NCBI RefSeq assembly: GCF_014696675.1
Contig: NZ_JACJQN010000001.1
Coordinates: forward strand, 186,001 to 250,000
Length of the DNA: 64,000 nt
Origin: Phormidium tenue FACHB-1052
Lineage (GTDB): Bacteria; Cyanobacteriota; Cyanobacteriia; Phormidesmidales; Phormidesmidaceae
Direction of reading: 5' to 3'
Numbering within the stretch: position 1 is the stretch's first letter; the number at the start of each line of letters is the position of its first letter. Positions 42,260 to 51,959 of this stretch are shown here, in pieces. Both the position numbers and the translations under genes were made by a program. Below the pieces are notes generated by a model, which worked only from the letters and a program-made list of their open reading frames with translations, was not told where the DNA came from and did no database searches.

Positions 42260-44314
42260 ATGACTAATCGTCTGGCAGATTCGCCCAGTTTGTATCTGCG
42301 CAAGCATGCTGAAAACCCGATCGATTGGTGGCCCTGGTGTGATGAGGCGCTGGAGCGAGCTAGGCAGGATGATAAGCCAATTTTTCTATCGATTGGCTAT
42401 TCGAGCTGCCACTGGTGCACGGTGATGGAGGGTGAGGCGTTTTCGGATGGGGCGATCGCAGCCTACATGAACGCCAACTTCATCCCCATCAAAGTCGATC
42501 GCGAAGAGCGCCCCGACATCGACAGCATCTATATGCAGGCGCTGCAAATGCTCACCGGGCAAGGGGGCTGGCCGCTAAACGTGATGCTGCACCCCGAGAC
42601 GCGGGTGCCATTCTATGGGGGCACTTATTTTCCGCTGGAGCAGAAGTATGGGCGTCCTGGTTTTTTGCAGGTGCTCACGGCCCTGCGCCAGTTCTACGAC
42701 ACCGAAAAATCGCGCCTGGCCGAAATCACCGAGGCGGTGATGGGCAATTTGCACCAGGGAGCGCAGTTGCCAGAATCCCCCACAATTCCATCGGCAGAGG
42801 TGCTCTATGCGGGGTTAACAACGAACGCCAAAATTCTGCTCCCCTCAGGCCAAGGCACCTGCTTCCCAATGATTCCCTACGCGGCAGCGGTGCTGGGTGG
42901 GCTGCGGTTTGATCTGGATCTGGATGTGGCCCACATCTGCGTTCAGCGGGGGCAAGACATGGCTCTGGGCGGCATTTATGATCACGTAGGCGGCGGCTTT
43001 CACCGCTACACCGTCGACCCAAGCTGGACGGTGCCGCACTTTGAGAAGATGCTCTACGACAACGGCATGATTGTGGAGTATCTGGCTGACCTGTGGGCCA
43101 GCGGGCAGCAAGAACCAGCCTTTGAGCGGGCGATCGCCCTTACCCACACCTGGCTCTTGCGTGAAATGACTGCCCCTGACGGTTATTTCTATGCCGCTCA
43201 GGATGCCGACAGCTTTGTCACCCCCAACGATGCCGAGCCAGAGGAAGGCGCATTCTATGCCTGGCCCTACAAGATTCTAGAATCGGCATTGACCGCCGAC
43301 CATTTACAGGCGTTGGCCAATGCCTTTGCGGTGACCCCCCAGGGCAACTTTGAGGAACAAATCGTGCTGCAAAGATTTGACCTTGGCCCCCTCTCCAGCG
43401 AGGTCGAATCGGCCCTCGATCAGCTCTTTACTCTGCGCTATGGCACCCCGGCGGCCGAGCTAGAGATTTTTCCTCCGGCGATCGACAACCAGGCGGCTAA
43501 GACCCAAACCTGGCCAGGCCGCATTCCCCCCGTGACCGATACCAAACTGATCGTGGCGTGGAACAGCCTGATGATTTCTGGCTTGGCACGGGCGGCAACG
43601 ATGTTGCAGAACCCCAGCTATCTGGCCACCGCTGTAACCGCCGCCGAGCACATTCGCCAGCATCAGTGGATTGGCAGTCAGATGCACCGCTTGGGCTATG
43701 ACGGCACACCCCAAGTGCCGGCCCAATCAGAAGACTATGCCCTGCTGATCAAGGCGTTTCTCGACCTGCATCAGGCCAACTTGGCTCTTCCAGACTCCGC
43801 TACTGACACTGACTGGCTGACGCTGGCGATCTCAACCCAGCAAGAGTTCGACCATTTACTGTGGAGCGCTGATCAGGGAGGCTATTTCAGCACCGCCGCT
43901 GGCGAAGATTTGCTGGTGCAGGAGCGTCCCTACCAAGACAGTGCGACCCCGGCGGCGAATGGGGTAGCCGTTTCTAACCTCGTGCGTCTATCTCTGCTCA
44001 CCGACAATTTGGACTATTTAGACCGCGCCGATCGCACCCTGCAAGCCTTTGGCACCGTGATAGAGCAAATTCCTCGCGCCTGCCCCAGCTTGCTGGCGGG
44101 CCTTAACTGGTTTCGCAACGGCACCGTGGTCAAAGCTGTAGCAGAAATCATTCCTGAACTGGCGGCAGACTATTGGCCAACGACTGTTTTTGCGGTTTCC
44201 CATGATCTGTCTGCTGACGCGGTGGGTATGGTGTGCCGAGGCACTACTTGTTTGGCGGTGGCAGATTCTGTGGATAAACTACGGCAGCAGTTGCAAACCC
44301 TCCGGCCCCGCTAA
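42260..44314 (+). CDS. YyaL/SPATA20-type thioredoxin-domain protein
   Basis: This 684-residue protein belongs to the DUF255 family: an N-terminal thioredoxin-like domain with SIGYSSCHWCTVME (active-site-like CHWC) and VDREERPDIDSIYM, followed by an (alpha/alpha)6 barrel related to N-acylglucosamine 2-epimerases. GIYDHVGGGFHRYTVD, VPHFEKMLYDNG and AWNSLMISGLARAA are family hallmarks. The start MTNRLADSPSLYLRKHAENP is standard. The biochemical role is unknown. midA-like follows after three bases, so they are co-transcribed. Confidence 0.94.
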   Translation: MTNRLADSPSLYLRKHAENPIDWWPWCDEALERARQDDKPIFLSIGYSSCHWCTVMEGEAFSDGAIAAYMNANFIPIKVDREERPDIDSIYMQALQMLTGQGGWPLNVMLHPETRVPFYGGTYFPLEQKYGRPGFLQVLTALRQFYDTEKSRLAEITEAVMGNLHQGAQLPESPTIPSAEVLYAGLTTNAKILLPSGQGTCFPMIPYAAAVLGGLRFDLDLDVAHICVQRGQDMALGGIYDHVGGGFHRYTVDPSWTVPHFEKMLYDNGMIVEYLADLWASGQQEPAFERAIALTHTWLLREMTAPDGYFYAAQDADSFVTPNDAEPEEGAFYAWPYKILESALTADHLQALANAFAVTPQGNFEEQIVLQRFDLGPLSSEVESALDQLFTLRYGTPAAELEIFPPAIDNQAAKTQTWPGRIPPVTDTKLIVAWNSLMISGLARAATMLQNPSYLATAVTAAEHIRQHQWIGSQMHRLGYDGTPQVPAQSEDYALLIKAFLDLHQANLALPDSATDTDWLTLAISTQQEFDHLLWSADQGGYFSTAAGEDLLVQERPYQDSATPAANGVAVSNLVRLSLLTDNLDYLDRADRTLQAFGTVIEQIPRACPSLLAGLNWFRNGTVVKAVAEIIPELAADYWPTTVFAVSHDLSADAVGMVCRGTTCLAVADSVDKLRQQLQTLRPR

Positions 44315-44317
44315 TCT

Positions 44318-45502
44318 ATGCCCCACAACTCAGATTTGTATCGGGTGCTGAGCGATCGCATTCGCCAGTCGCCTCACCAGCGCCTCTCCTTCGCCGAGTT
44401 TATGGAGCTAGCCCTCTATCATCCCCAGGGCGGCTACTACACCACCAAAGACGCCATCCTGGGCTTTGGGGGAGACTTCGTTACCTCTGCCCACCTGGGC
44501 CACGACTTTGGCGAACTGTTGGCTACCCAATTCGCTGAAATGTGGGAGCATCTGAGCCGTCCTCAGCCCTTCTCACTGGTGGAAATGGGCGCTGGTCAAG
44601 GGCTGATTGCCGCCGATGCGCTGGGTGCATTACAAAACCATTTCCCCGACTGCTTTGCTGCCTTAAGTTACCAAATTGTTGAAAAGTCTGACCGACTGCG
44701 AGCCGCCCAAGAGCAGCGCCTATCACCCTGGGCCGAACGAGTCACCTGGCTGAATCTAGAAGAGATTCCCGACGACAGCATCACCGGCTGCTTTTTCACT
44801 AACGAACTGGTCGATGCCCTACCTGTGCATCAGGTGGTAATGACAGAATCGGGCTTGCAAGAAGTCTACATCACCCTATCCGACGGCCCAGACGCTTCTG
44901 TAGTAGAAGTCTTGGATTCTCCATCAACCCCGCGTCTAGCCGACTACTTTGCCTTTGTCGGCATCGACTTGGCCGACCCCCAGTATGCCTCCGGCTATCG
45001 CACCGAAGTTCACCTTGCCGCGCTCGACTGGATGAAAACGGTTGCGGCCAAACTGCACCGGGGCTATGTGCTCACCGTCGACTACGGCTACCCCGCCAGC
45101 CGCTACTACAGTCGCGCCCGTTCCCAGGGCACGCTCCAGTGCTACTACCAGCACGCCCACCACGACAATCCCTACAGTCACCTCGGCCACCAAGACATTA
45201 CCGCCCATGTCAACTTCACCGCGCTGGAGCGCCAGGGAGAACACTGCGGCCTCGAAACCCTGGGAGCAACGCAGCAGGGCATATTTTTGATGGCGCTGGG
45301 CTTGGGCGATCGCCTCGCTGCTCTGGGCCAAATTCAGGCCAGCGACCCCACCACCGTCAATCTTGCTATTCAGCGGCGCGACAAACTTCACCAGCTGATC
45401 AACCCCATGGGCTTGGGAAATTTTGTGGTGCTGGTGCAGGGCAAGGGGCTAACACCTGCGGCCAAGACGCTGAAGGGGCTGACGGTGCCGCCGTTGATGT
45501 AG
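44318..45502 (+). CDS. MidA/NDUFAF7-family SAM-dependent methyltransferase
   Basis: This 394-residue protein resembles the family whose mitochondrial member NDUFAF7 methylates an arginine of a complex I subunit. FMELALYHPQGGYYTTK, GDFVTSAHLGHDFGELLA and SLVEMGAGQGLIAADAL (SAM-binding motif I) are present. FTNELVDALPVHQVV and LTVDYGYPASRYYS are also typical. By analogy it might modify an NDH-1 subunit; that is inference. It follows the YyaL-like gene directly and is convergent with rqcH. Confidence 0.9.
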   Translation: MPHNSDLYRVLSDRIRQSPHQRLSFAEFMELALYHPQGGYYTTKDAILGFGGDFVTSAHLGHDFGELLATQFAEMWEHLSRPQPFSLVEMGAGQGLIAADALGALQNHFPDCFAALSYQIVEKSDRLRAAQEQRLSPWAERVTWLNLEEIPDDSITGCFFTNELVDALPVHQVVMTESGLQEVYITLSDGPDASVVEVLDSPSTPRLADYFAFVGIDLADPQYASGYRTEVHLAALDWMKTVAAKLHRGYVLTVDYGYPASRYYSRARSQGTLQCYYQHAHHDNPYSHLGHQDITAHVNFTALERQGEHCGLETLGATQQGIFLMALGLGDRLAALGQIQASDPTTVNLAIQRRDKLHQLINPMGLGNFVVLVQGKGLTPAAKTLKGLTVPPLM

Positions 45503-45547
45503 AGCGCGATCGCATTCACTTAACCTGCACTTAAAGCCGACGTTTCC

Positions 45548-47302
45548 CTAAGCCTCTACAGGCTCTAGTGGTTTAGCCTGCTGCTGCTCAACCCGACGGG
45601 GCTGGCCCCATATCACCGTTTCCTGTTTGTAGATCACCATGCCAGGGCGTGCTCCCTTGGGTTTGTAGACATGGCGGGGCTGGGTGTAAATCACCGGCAC
45701 CTGGTCGGCCTGACGGGCGCGGCTAAAGTAGGCGGCTAAGTCAGCAACGTAGGCCAGGTCGCGATCGCTGGGCACATCCCCCGCCCCCAGCCGCAGCAGC
45801 ACGTGGCTACCAGGAATTTCCTGGGTGTGGAACCAGAGGTCGTAGTCGGTGGCCACCGTCGAGATCAACAGATCGTTTTGGCGGTTGTTGCGGCCCACCA
45901 GCACCGGCAAACCATCGGGGGTCTGGAGGCGACGGAAGCCCTCATCATTGGCCCTGCGGTCGGTTGGGCGGTAGTCGGGCGAGGTCATATAGCCCTGCTG
46001 AATCAGCTCGTTGCGAATGTCGATCAACGCCTCCAGATCCGCCGGTTCGTCGTAGGTAGGGAGCTGAGTCAGGGCCGCCTCTACCTGCTCTAGGTAGGCC
46101 AGTTCGCCCTGCACCTCGGCCAGCAGCGGGGCCACCGCATCCTTCGCCCGCTTCAGTTTTTGATGCTGTTTGTAGAGGCGCTGGGCCTGCTGAATCGCCG
46201 TTTTGTCGGGGTCAATGGTGAGGGTGACGGGCGCTCCGGTGTCAAAATCTTCCACGGTGAGCTGGGTCATCCCAGGCTGCCACTGGTGGCTATAGGTCAT
46301 CAGCAGATCAGCCTGCTGGCGATATTGGTCGGCCTGAGCCGACTGGTCGAGGCGCTGCCCAAAGGTGTTGGCTTTGAGCCGCAGCTTGTCGAGCACGCCC
46401 TTGAGCCGCTGCTGAATCTGGTTTTTGAGGCGATCGAACTGCTGTAGGGCAATCTCACGACCATAGTATTCATTTAGCAGTGTATGCACATCTGCCACCG
46501 GGGCCACCCCTTCCCAGTCGAGCACGGTGTAGCCGCCCTCCGCCCAGCCAGGGTAAAACTCGCCCTTCTCAAGACAGACCAGCCAGCGCTGCCACACCTC
46601 AAACAGGCGATCCCAGTCGCTTTGAGTGAGGCTTCCGGCAGCTTGGTCGGGGGTTAAGCGGGCGGCTGAGAGGAGCGATCGCACCAGCGACGAACTTAGC
46701 CCCCCATAGCTTTGCATCAGCATTTTTTTGAGCGTCGTGGGCACCAGCGTCACCCGCTCTTGCCAAGTATTCTGGGATTCCTTCAGGTTGGGCAGCGTAT
46801 TCATGATCGCCGGGGGCAGCACGTAGGCATCGCCGGTTTGAATGGGCCGCACCCGCGACTGCTGATCGCTCACCTGGTGGGCAGCGGTAACAATCTGGTT
46901 CTGAGCATTGGCCAAAATCACATTGCTGTACTTGCCCATGATCTCAACGTACAGGTGCCACTGGGGTGGGTCGCCAGGGCGAGGGCCAAACTGCAAATCG
47001 ATCGCGCGCTCCCAGGGGGCAACAGGGGCGATCGCCACCAGTGCCAGCTGGCTAATCTGGTGCTTCAACTGCTGGCTAAACGTAAACGTATCCTGCCCCT
47101 TAGGCGGCGCATCACCCAGATGCAGCCGCGCCGCCTGGGGGTGCCACGAAATCGTCAGCCAACTGCGGCGATCGAGGGTTCTAAGCGCCAGCGCCAGGGT
47201 GGTCGTGTCAATCTGCACCACGGTCTCGCAGCGGGCAGGCACCCAGTCAGCCTCAAGGCTCTGGCACAGGGCCATCAGAGTAGTAAAGTCAACCGGCTGC
47301 AC
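45548..47302 (-). CDS. rqcH: NFACT-family ribosome quality-control protein RqcH
   Basis: RqcH (Rqc2/NEMF/FbpA-type) binds stalled 50S subunits and adds C-terminal alanine tails to nascent chains. The protein shows the NFACT-N domain (VDFTTLMALCQSLEADW, then HLYVEIMGKYSNVILAN), the HhH-like part and coiled coils in the middle. The C-terminal NFACT-R domain contains DLWFHTQEIPGSHVLLRL and TQPRHVYKPKGARPGMVIY. GTG 47302 lies eight bases after GGAGG and gives 584 residues beginning QPVDFTTL; a frame open to 47341 adds 13 unlikely residues. Confidence 0.92.
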   Translation of the reverse strand: MQPVDFTTLMALCQSLEADWVPARCETVVQIDTTTLALALRTLDRRSWLTISWHPQAARLHLGDAPPKGQDTFTFSQQLKHQISQLALVAIAPVAPWERAIDLQFGPRPGDPPQWHLYVEIMGKYSNVILANAQNQIVTAAHQVSDQQSRVRPIQTGDAYVLPPAIMNTLPNLKESQNTWQERVTLVPTTLKKMLMQSYGGLSSSLVRSLLSAARLTPDQAAGSLTQSDWDRLFEVWQRWLVCLEKGEFYPGWAEGGYTVLDWEGVAPVADVHTLLNEYYGREIALQQFDRLKNQIQQRLKGVLDKLRLKANTFGQRLDQSAQADQYRQQADLLMTYSHQWQPGMTQLTVEDFDTGAPVTLTIDPDKTAIQQAQRLYKQHQKLKRAKDAVAPLLAEVQGELAYLEQVEAALTQLPTYDEPADLEALIDIRNELIQQGYMTSPDYRPTDRRANDEGFRRLQTPDGLPVLVGRNNRQNDLLISTVATDYDLWFHTQEIPGSHVLLRLGAGDVPSDRDLAYVADLAAYFSRARQADQVPVIYTQPRHVYKPKGARPGMVIYKQETVIWGQPRRVEQQQAKPLEPVEA

Positions 47303-47624
47303 AACACAATCCTCCAGGCTGAAACAGGGTAAGCAGGGCACCCTCTAAGGCTAGGTTAGCCAGGGAAACCCAAAAAAGGGCTAAGAAGTCCCGATTGGGC
47401 TGCCCTTAGGTCGAGCGATGTAGCCCAGGGAACGAAAACGCCAAAAATCTGAAATTTCGCCCGATATTCACCCTCAGCACCAGACGGATTCGTTAGTATG
47501 GCAATAAGTCTGATCTGGGCTCAAATGTAGAGCATAGTGCCAAAAAGCCTCGGGTTTTCTGGCTAGTCGGGGGTCAACCCTGGCGTTAGCACCAGCACCT
47601 CCCGTTATCGCCCTTCTATATATT
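47303..47624. other. intergenic region between divergent rqcH and remA
   Basis: About 320 bases with no supported gene. A minus-strand frame at 47474-47764 overlaps remA and looks like its shadow. The promoters of rqcH (minus) and remA (plus) must lie here. I see no clear operator or hairpin. Confidence 0.45.
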
Positions 47625-47888
47625 ATGGACATCAAGCTTATCAATATCGGCTTTGGCAACATCGTATCGGCCAATCGGGTGATTGCCATCGTTAGTCCCG
47701 AGTCTGCCCCCATTAAGCGCATCATCTCCGACGCCCGCGAGCGGGGGCAACTCGTCGACGCCACCTACGGTCGCCGCACCCGTGCCGTCATTATTACCGA
47801 CTCAGGCCATACCATTCTGTCCGCCATTCAGCCCGAAACCGTTGCCCACCGATTTGTCAGCGGCAAAGATAGCGACGGCAAGGGGTAG
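47625..47888 (+). CDS. RemA-like (DUF370) regulatory protein
   Basis: This 87-residue protein is a DUF370/RemA family member: [40 protein letters not shown] and [23 protein letters not shown]. In Bacillus RemA is a DNA-binding activator of matrix genes. In cyanobacteria the gene often precedes gmk, which is absent here; a repeat-rich gap and sufE follow instead. The start is ATG 47625, without a clear ribosome site. Confidence 0.93.
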   Translation: MDIKLINIGFGNIVSANRVIAIVSPESAPIKRIISDARERGQLVDATYGRRTRAVIITDSGHTILSAIQPETVAHRFVSGKDSDGKG

Positions 47889-47892
47889 AAAG

Positions 47893-48038
47893 ACGAGGGG
47901 ATGAGGAAGGTGAGGCGTTGAAGCAGGGGGAGTGCAAAATTCAAAATTTTGAATTCTCCAATTTTGAATTTTGAATTTATCCATCTCCCCACCCCCCTTA
48001 TCTTCCCTATCCCCCTGATCTCCCTCATCCTCCGACAC
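47893..48038. repeat. composite inverted repeat with AAAATTC core
   Basis: AAAATTCAAAATT (47936-47948) pairs perfectly with AATTTTGAATTTT (47960-47972) over 13 bases, with an 11-base loop. The core is flanked by a purine-rich left arm (GAGGGGATGAGGAAGG) and a pyrimidine-rich right arm (CTTCCCTATCCCCCTGATC, CCTCATCC). GGATGAG and CTCATCC pair across the whole element. It fills the remA-sufE gap and looks like a non-autonomous palindromic repeat. Confidence 0.65.
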
Positions 48039-48079
48039 CGCTTGGTAGACTACTAGGAGGCCGTTACCCCATCCACCCC

Positions 48080-48526
48080 ATGCCCGCCGATCGCCCCGAG
48101 TCTATTGAGAAAATTGTGGCCCGCTTTCAAAAGGCCGCTGACCCTAAGCGTCGCTACGAGCAGCTGCTGTGGTTTGCCAAGAAACTCGATCCCCTGCCCG
48201 AGGAGTACAAAACCCCTGACAACAAAGTGCCGGGCTGTGTCTCCCAGGTGTTTGTGGTAGCTGATTTGATTGACGGCAAAGTAGTCTATCAGGCTGACTC
48301 TGATGCTCAAATCACCAAAGGACTGGTGGCTCTGCTGATCAAAGCCCTCAACGGTCTGACCCCCGACGAAATTGTCACCCTGACTCCCGATTTCATTAAA
48401 GACACCCAGCTCGATGTCAGCCTCACACCGTCGCGGGCCAACGGCTTCTACAACATTTTTAAGACCATGCAGCAAAAAGCTCGGGGCCTGCACGATGGGG
48501 CGGCACCAGGGGCACTGCTAAGCTAA
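48080..48526 (+). CDS. sufE: SufE-like cysteine desulfuration protein
   Basis: SufE accepts sulfur from SufS and passes it to the SufBCD scaffold for iron-sulfur cluster assembly, which phototrophs need heavily for photosystem I. The protein has 148 residues. Cys53 in NKVPGCVSQVFV is the sulfur-accepting residue. RRYEQLLWFAKKLDPLPEEYK and DSDAQITKGLVALLIKAL are standard. No other suf gene lies in the window. Confidence 0.94.
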   Translation: MPADRPESIEKIVARFQKAADPKRRYEQLLWFAKKLDPLPEEYKTPDNKVPGCVSQVFVVADLIDGKVVYQADSDAQITKGLVALLIKALNGLTPDEIVTLTPDFIKDTQLDVSLTPSRANGFYNIFKTMQQKARGLHDGAAPGALLS

Positions 48527-48685
48527 ACTCCAGGCTGAACTTATCCCAAACAGTAGTAGTTACACCAAGGTGCTAGATGGTCTCTTGCTCTGGCACTTCC
48601 TCAAACTTTGGTAAACTTTGGAATGCGATTCAGCCTCGGTTGAATTCTGCCTGCATTCCTTCTGCCACTGGTTGGGCCTAATTCC

Positions 48686-49840
48686 ATGAGCGAGTACAGT
48701 ATTTTCACCTCTGAGTCGGTGTCTGAAGGCCATCCCGACAAAATGGCCGACCAGATTTCCGACGCCGTTTTAGACGCCATTCTTAAAGAAGACCTGCATG
48801 CCCGCGTCGCGGTCGAAACTTTGGTTAAGACCGGCATGGCCGTGATCGCTGGGGAGGTGCGCACCAACACCTACGTCGATCTAGAAGACATTGTCCGCAA
48901 TGTGATTTTGGCCATTGGCTACGACAGCTCCGATGTGGGCTTTGACGGGGCCTCCTGCGCGGTGCTTAATGCCATTGGCAAGCAGTCGTCAGACATTGCC
49001 ATGGGCGTCGATGTGGCCACCGACAAAGATTTGGGCGCAGGCGACCAGGGGCTGATGTTTGGCTACGCCACCAACGAAACCGACACCCTCATGCCCGCCC
49101 CAATTTACTACGCTCACCGGCTGGTGGAGCGCCAGGCCCATCTGCGTAAGCACGGCGTGCTGCCCTGGCTGCGCCCCGACGCCAAGAGCCAGGTGACCTT
49201 GCGCTACGAAAACCTCAAGCCCGTGGCGGTCGAAGCCGTGGTGCTCTCTACCCAGCACGACCCCGATATTTCTCAAGCCGACATCCGCGAAGCGGTGATG
49301 GAAGAGATCATCAAGCCGGTGCTGCCCAACGGCTGGCTCCATGCCGATACCCAGTACCACATCAACCCCACGGGGCAGTTCATTATCGGCGGCCCCGTCG
49401 GCGACTGCGGTCTTACCGGGCGCAAAATTATTGTCGATACCTACGGCGGCATGGCTCGCCACGGCGGCGGTGCCTTCTCGGGCAAAGACCCCACTAAGGT
49501 CGATCGCTCGGCGGCCTATGCTGGGCGCTACGTGGCCAAAAATATTGTGGCGGCGGGGCTGGCCGATCGCTGCGAAATTCAGGTCTCCTACGCCATTGGG
49601 GTGGCCCAGCCCACCTCGATCTCAATCAACACCTTTGGCACGGGCAAGATTGCGGACGGGGCGATCGCAGAGCTGGTGCGCAAACACTTTGACCTGCGTC
49701 CCCAGGGCCTGATCGACATGCTCGATCTGCGCCGCCCGATTTATCAACAGACGGCGGCCTATGGTCACTTTGGCCGCGAGCTGCCCGATTTTACCTGGGA
49801 AAAAACCGACAAAGCCGATCTGCTCAAAACCGCTCTTTAG
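48686..49840 (+). CDS. metK: S-adenosylmethionine synthetase
   Basis: MetK makes S-adenosylmethionine from ATP and methionine. The 384 residues carry the three hallmark stretches: [16 protein letters not shown] (phosphate and metal binding), [12 protein letters not shown], and [20 protein letters not shown]. The start ATG 48686 gives the usual N-terminus ([19 protein letters not shown]). I see no SAM riboswitch in the 160 bases upstream. A very strong symmetric terminator follows. Confidence 0.97.
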   Translation: MSEYSIFTSESVSEGHPDKMADQISDAVLDAILKEDLHARVAVETLVKTGMAVIAGEVRTNTYVDLEDIVRNVILAIGYDSSDVGFDGASCAVLNAIGKQSSDIAMGVDVATDKDLGAGDQGLMFGYATNETDTLMPAPIYYAHRLVERQAHLRKHGVLPWLRPDAKSQVTLRYENLKPVAVEAVVLSTQHDPDISQADIREAVMEEIIKPVLPNGWLHADTQYHINPTGQFIIGGPVGDCGLTGRKIIVDTYGGMARHGGGAFSGKDPTKVDRSAAYAGRYVAKNIVAAGLADRCEIQVSYAIGVAQPTSISINTFGTGKIADGAIAELVRKHFDLRPQGLIDMLDLRRPIYQQTAAYGHFGRELPDFTWEKTDKADLLKTAL

Positions 49841-49862
49841 GGTGTAACTTGGGCAGATACGA

Positions 49863-49902
49863 CAACAAAAGGGGGCGGTTAGCTGACCGCCCCCTTTTGT
49901 TG
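49863..49902. terminator. bidirectional terminator between metK and the FHA gene
   Basis: A 17-pair perfect stem pairs CAACAAAAGGGGGCGGT with ACCGCCCCCTTTTGTTG around the loop TAGCTG. The A4 and T4 tracts on either side allow it to work in both directions for the convergent genes. Confidence 0.9.
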
Positions 49903-49916
49903 CTGAATAAAACCTT

Positions 49917-50351
49917 CTACTGATTGATGACGGTGGTCTGGTGGGGCAAAGCGCGTTCGTCGTGGGGTTCGCTCTGGGTGCCGTCGTCGTGGTCTTTAGC
50001 GTCTTCGGTGCGGCGACGGCTCAGCAGTTCCTTGAGGGGGTCGCGCTTTTCTTCAGACATGTGAATTTGAATGTTGGGCCCCGATCGCGCCAGACGAATG
50101 ACAATGCCGTCTTCTACAGGGACTTCGGTAATGCGACGACCATCGAGGTAGGTACCGTTGGTACCAATACTTTTCACCGCCCAGCCATTGTCGGTACGGT
50201 GGATTTCAACGTGGTGGCGAGAGACCACAGCGCTATAGAGAACCACGTTGTTATCGGTCGATCGACCAATGCGAATCACCGATTCTTGATCAAAAGACCA
50301 GCTCTGCACTGGAGTTTTGTGGAGAGGATGGAGCAGCGAGAGGGTAATCAC
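49917..50351 (-). CDS. FHA-domain protein
   Basis: This protein of about 144 residues has an N-terminal forkhead-associated domain that binds phosphothreonine peptides: VIRIGRSTDNNVVL, SAVVSRHHVEIH and IGTNGTYLDGRRI carry the conserved Arg, Ser-Arg-His and Asn residues. The C-terminal 50 residues are polar and acidic (EEKRDPLKELLSRRR, DHDDGTQSEPHDE). GTG 50351 gives ITLSLLHPLHKTPVQSW, matching related cyanobacterial FHA proteins; TTG 50360 is the alternative. It probably acts in Ser/Thr kinase signalling. No kinase is adjacent. Confidence 0.9.
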   Translation of the reverse strand: MITLSLLHPLHKTPVQSWSFDQESVIRIGRSTDNNVVLYSAVVSRHHVEIHRTDNGWAVKSIGTNGTYLDGRRITEVPVEDGIVIRLARSGPNIQIHMSEEKRDPLKELLSRRRTEDAKDHDDGTQSEPHDERALPHQTTVINQ

Positions 50352-50546
50352 ATTACTCAATCAAAAACGATCCCTGTAGTGTCTAATCATAGAAGAGTCT
50401 GACGAAGCCCAACCCCCATTTTAGGATTCTCAGCCGCTGGCGGTCGGTAGGTACCGTCTATCTCCAAGACTGTCGAGCAGCCTGCTTAGATGATAGTTCA
50501 GCACCGCAGCAATTCAGAGAGGAGTGAAACCCCTGGTCGATTGGCC

Positions 50547-51302
50547 CTAGCTAGTGGCCGTCGCTGCCAGGTCGAGATCACCCACCGCTGAGCGATCGAG
50601 CAGCCAGCGCAGTTCTCCCTGAGGGCGCACCAGCCGGGAGGGATAGGCCTCGTCGTCGCCATCGGCGGCAAACACCTGGCTTAGGGCGGCCTGCTTGTCG
50701 GCCCCGGCCACCAAAAACATGACCCGATGGCTGTGGTTGATCAGCGGGGCGGTGAAGGTGAGGCGAGGGTCGCTGCCCTTTTGGCCCACGGTAACTAGGC
50801 GATCGTCTACCCCCAGCGCCTCGGTGTGGGGAAAGAGGGATGCAGTATGGCCATCGTCGCCCATGCCCAGCAAAATTAGGTCAAAGCGAGGCACCTGGCT
50901 GGGGCCGAGGCCTTGAAGCCCGCCAAAAATCGATTTGACCATCGCCTCGTACTGGCGGGCTGACGCTACTGGATCCCCCTCTAGGGTAGGAGCATAGAGA
51001 ATGTGATCGGGCGGAATGGGCACCCGGTCGAGCCAGGCAGCCTTGGCCATGCCCCCGTTGCTGTCGGGATGGTCGAGGGGCACGTAGCGCTCGTCGCTCC
51101 AAAAAATGTAGAGTTTTTCCCAGGGCAGGTCTTGCTCGGCCAGGCCACTGTAGAGGGGTTTAGGAGTACTGCCACCGGCCAGCGCCAGGGTGCAGTAGTC
51201 ATGGTCGGCTACGGCGCTGTGGATGGCCTCGACCACCAAGGCCAAAGCCCGCTGCACTAGGGCAGGCTTGTCGGGCAAGATCTCAAGCTGCGGCGCGGTC
51301 AT
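50547..51302 (-). CDS. pgl: 6-phosphogluconolactonase
   Basis: This enzyme hydrolyses 6-phosphogluconolactone in the oxidative pentose phosphate pathway, the main night-time NADPH source in cyanobacteria. The 251 residues show TLALAGGSTPKPLY (phosphate site), IFWSDERYVPLDHPDSN and LILLGMGDDGHTASLFPHT, all diagnostic of the DevB/Pgl family. The C-terminus ends in LRWLLDRSAVGDLD. zwf and opcA are not adjacent. The gene diverges from ureA. Confidence 0.94.
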   Translation of the reverse strand: MTAPQLEILPDKPALVQRALALVVEAIHSAVADHDYCTLALAGGSTPKPLYSGLAEQDLPWEKLYIFWSDERYVPLDHPDSNGGMAKAAWLDRVPIPPDHILYAPTLEGDPVASARQYEAMVKSIFGGLQGLGPSQVPRFDLILLGMGDDGHTASLFPHTEALGVDDRLVTVGQKGSDPRLTFTAPLINHSHRVMFLVAGADKQAALSQVFAADGDDEAYPSRLVRPQGELRWLLDRSAVGDLDLAATATS

Positions 51303-51648
51303 AGGCAGGGGTTACCAATAAGGGTTATGGCATGCCTCAGGGGCTAGTAGTCTTTAAGTCAACGGTGACAAATTAGCGGGGGTGAGGGTTCACGATGCAC
51401 GGTAGACCTTGAATCTGAAACCCCAGGCCCTTAGAGCCTGTCACCATTCGCTTGGTCAAGTACTAGGGGCTGAGGACGTTTTTGCCTGGTTCTGATCAGC
51501 AGACTAACGTAGTTATCATCCCAACGGCGATGGCTTAAGCTTTAATTTTGAAGCCAGAACTCGGTCGGATAAAGGCGTTGGTTGACAAGCCGCCCAAAAC
51601 CTTGAAAGCTTACGGTTAGCTCTGTACCCTGCGATCGCATCTTGCCCC
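51303..51648. other. intergenic region between divergent pgl and ureA
   Basis: About 345 bases. It should contain the pgl and ureA promoters. NtcA control of urease genes is common in cyanobacteria (GTA-N8-TAC); I did not find a convincing site. The frame 51516-51719 on the minus strand is not credible. Confidence 0.45.
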
Positions 51649-51951
51649 ATGCAACTGACCCCCCAGGAAAAAGACAAGCTGCTGATTTTTACCGCTGCCC
51701 TGGTGGCCGAACGCCGCAAAGACCGGGGGCTGAAGCTTAACCATCCCGAGGCCGTCGCCTATATTTCTGCGGCTATTTTAGAGGGGGCACGCGATGGGCG
51801 CACTGTGGCTGACCTGATGAGCTATGGCACCACCCTGCTCAGCCGGGCCGATGTGATGGACGGGGTGGCGGAGATGATTCACGACGTGCAGGTGGAGGCG
51901 ACCTTCCCCGATGGCACCAAGCTAGTTACTGTTCACGAACCGATTCGGTAG
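51649..51951 (+). CDS. ureA: urease gamma subunit
   Basis: UreA is the smallest structural subunit of nickel urease, which splits urea to ammonia and carbon dioxide. The 100 residues match the family throughout: [66 protein letters not shown] and VHEPIR at the end. Eight bases separate it from an S41-type protease gene, which in turn overlaps ureB. ureC is not in the window downstream. Confidence 0.97.
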   Translation: MQLTPQEKDKLLIFTAALVAERRKDRGLKLNHPEAVAYISAAILEGARDGRTVADLMSYGTTLLSRADVMDGVAEMIHDVQVEATFPDGTKLVTVHEPIR

Positions 51952-51959
51952 GGCAATCC

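Noticed and set aside
48527-48685. SAM-sensing riboswitch upstream of metK
   Set aside because: No pairing pattern of a known SAM riboswitch class could be traced in the 160-base gap.
51303-51648. NtcA site upstream of ureA
   Set aside because: No convincing GTA-N8-TAC with a suitably spaced -10 box was found by eye.
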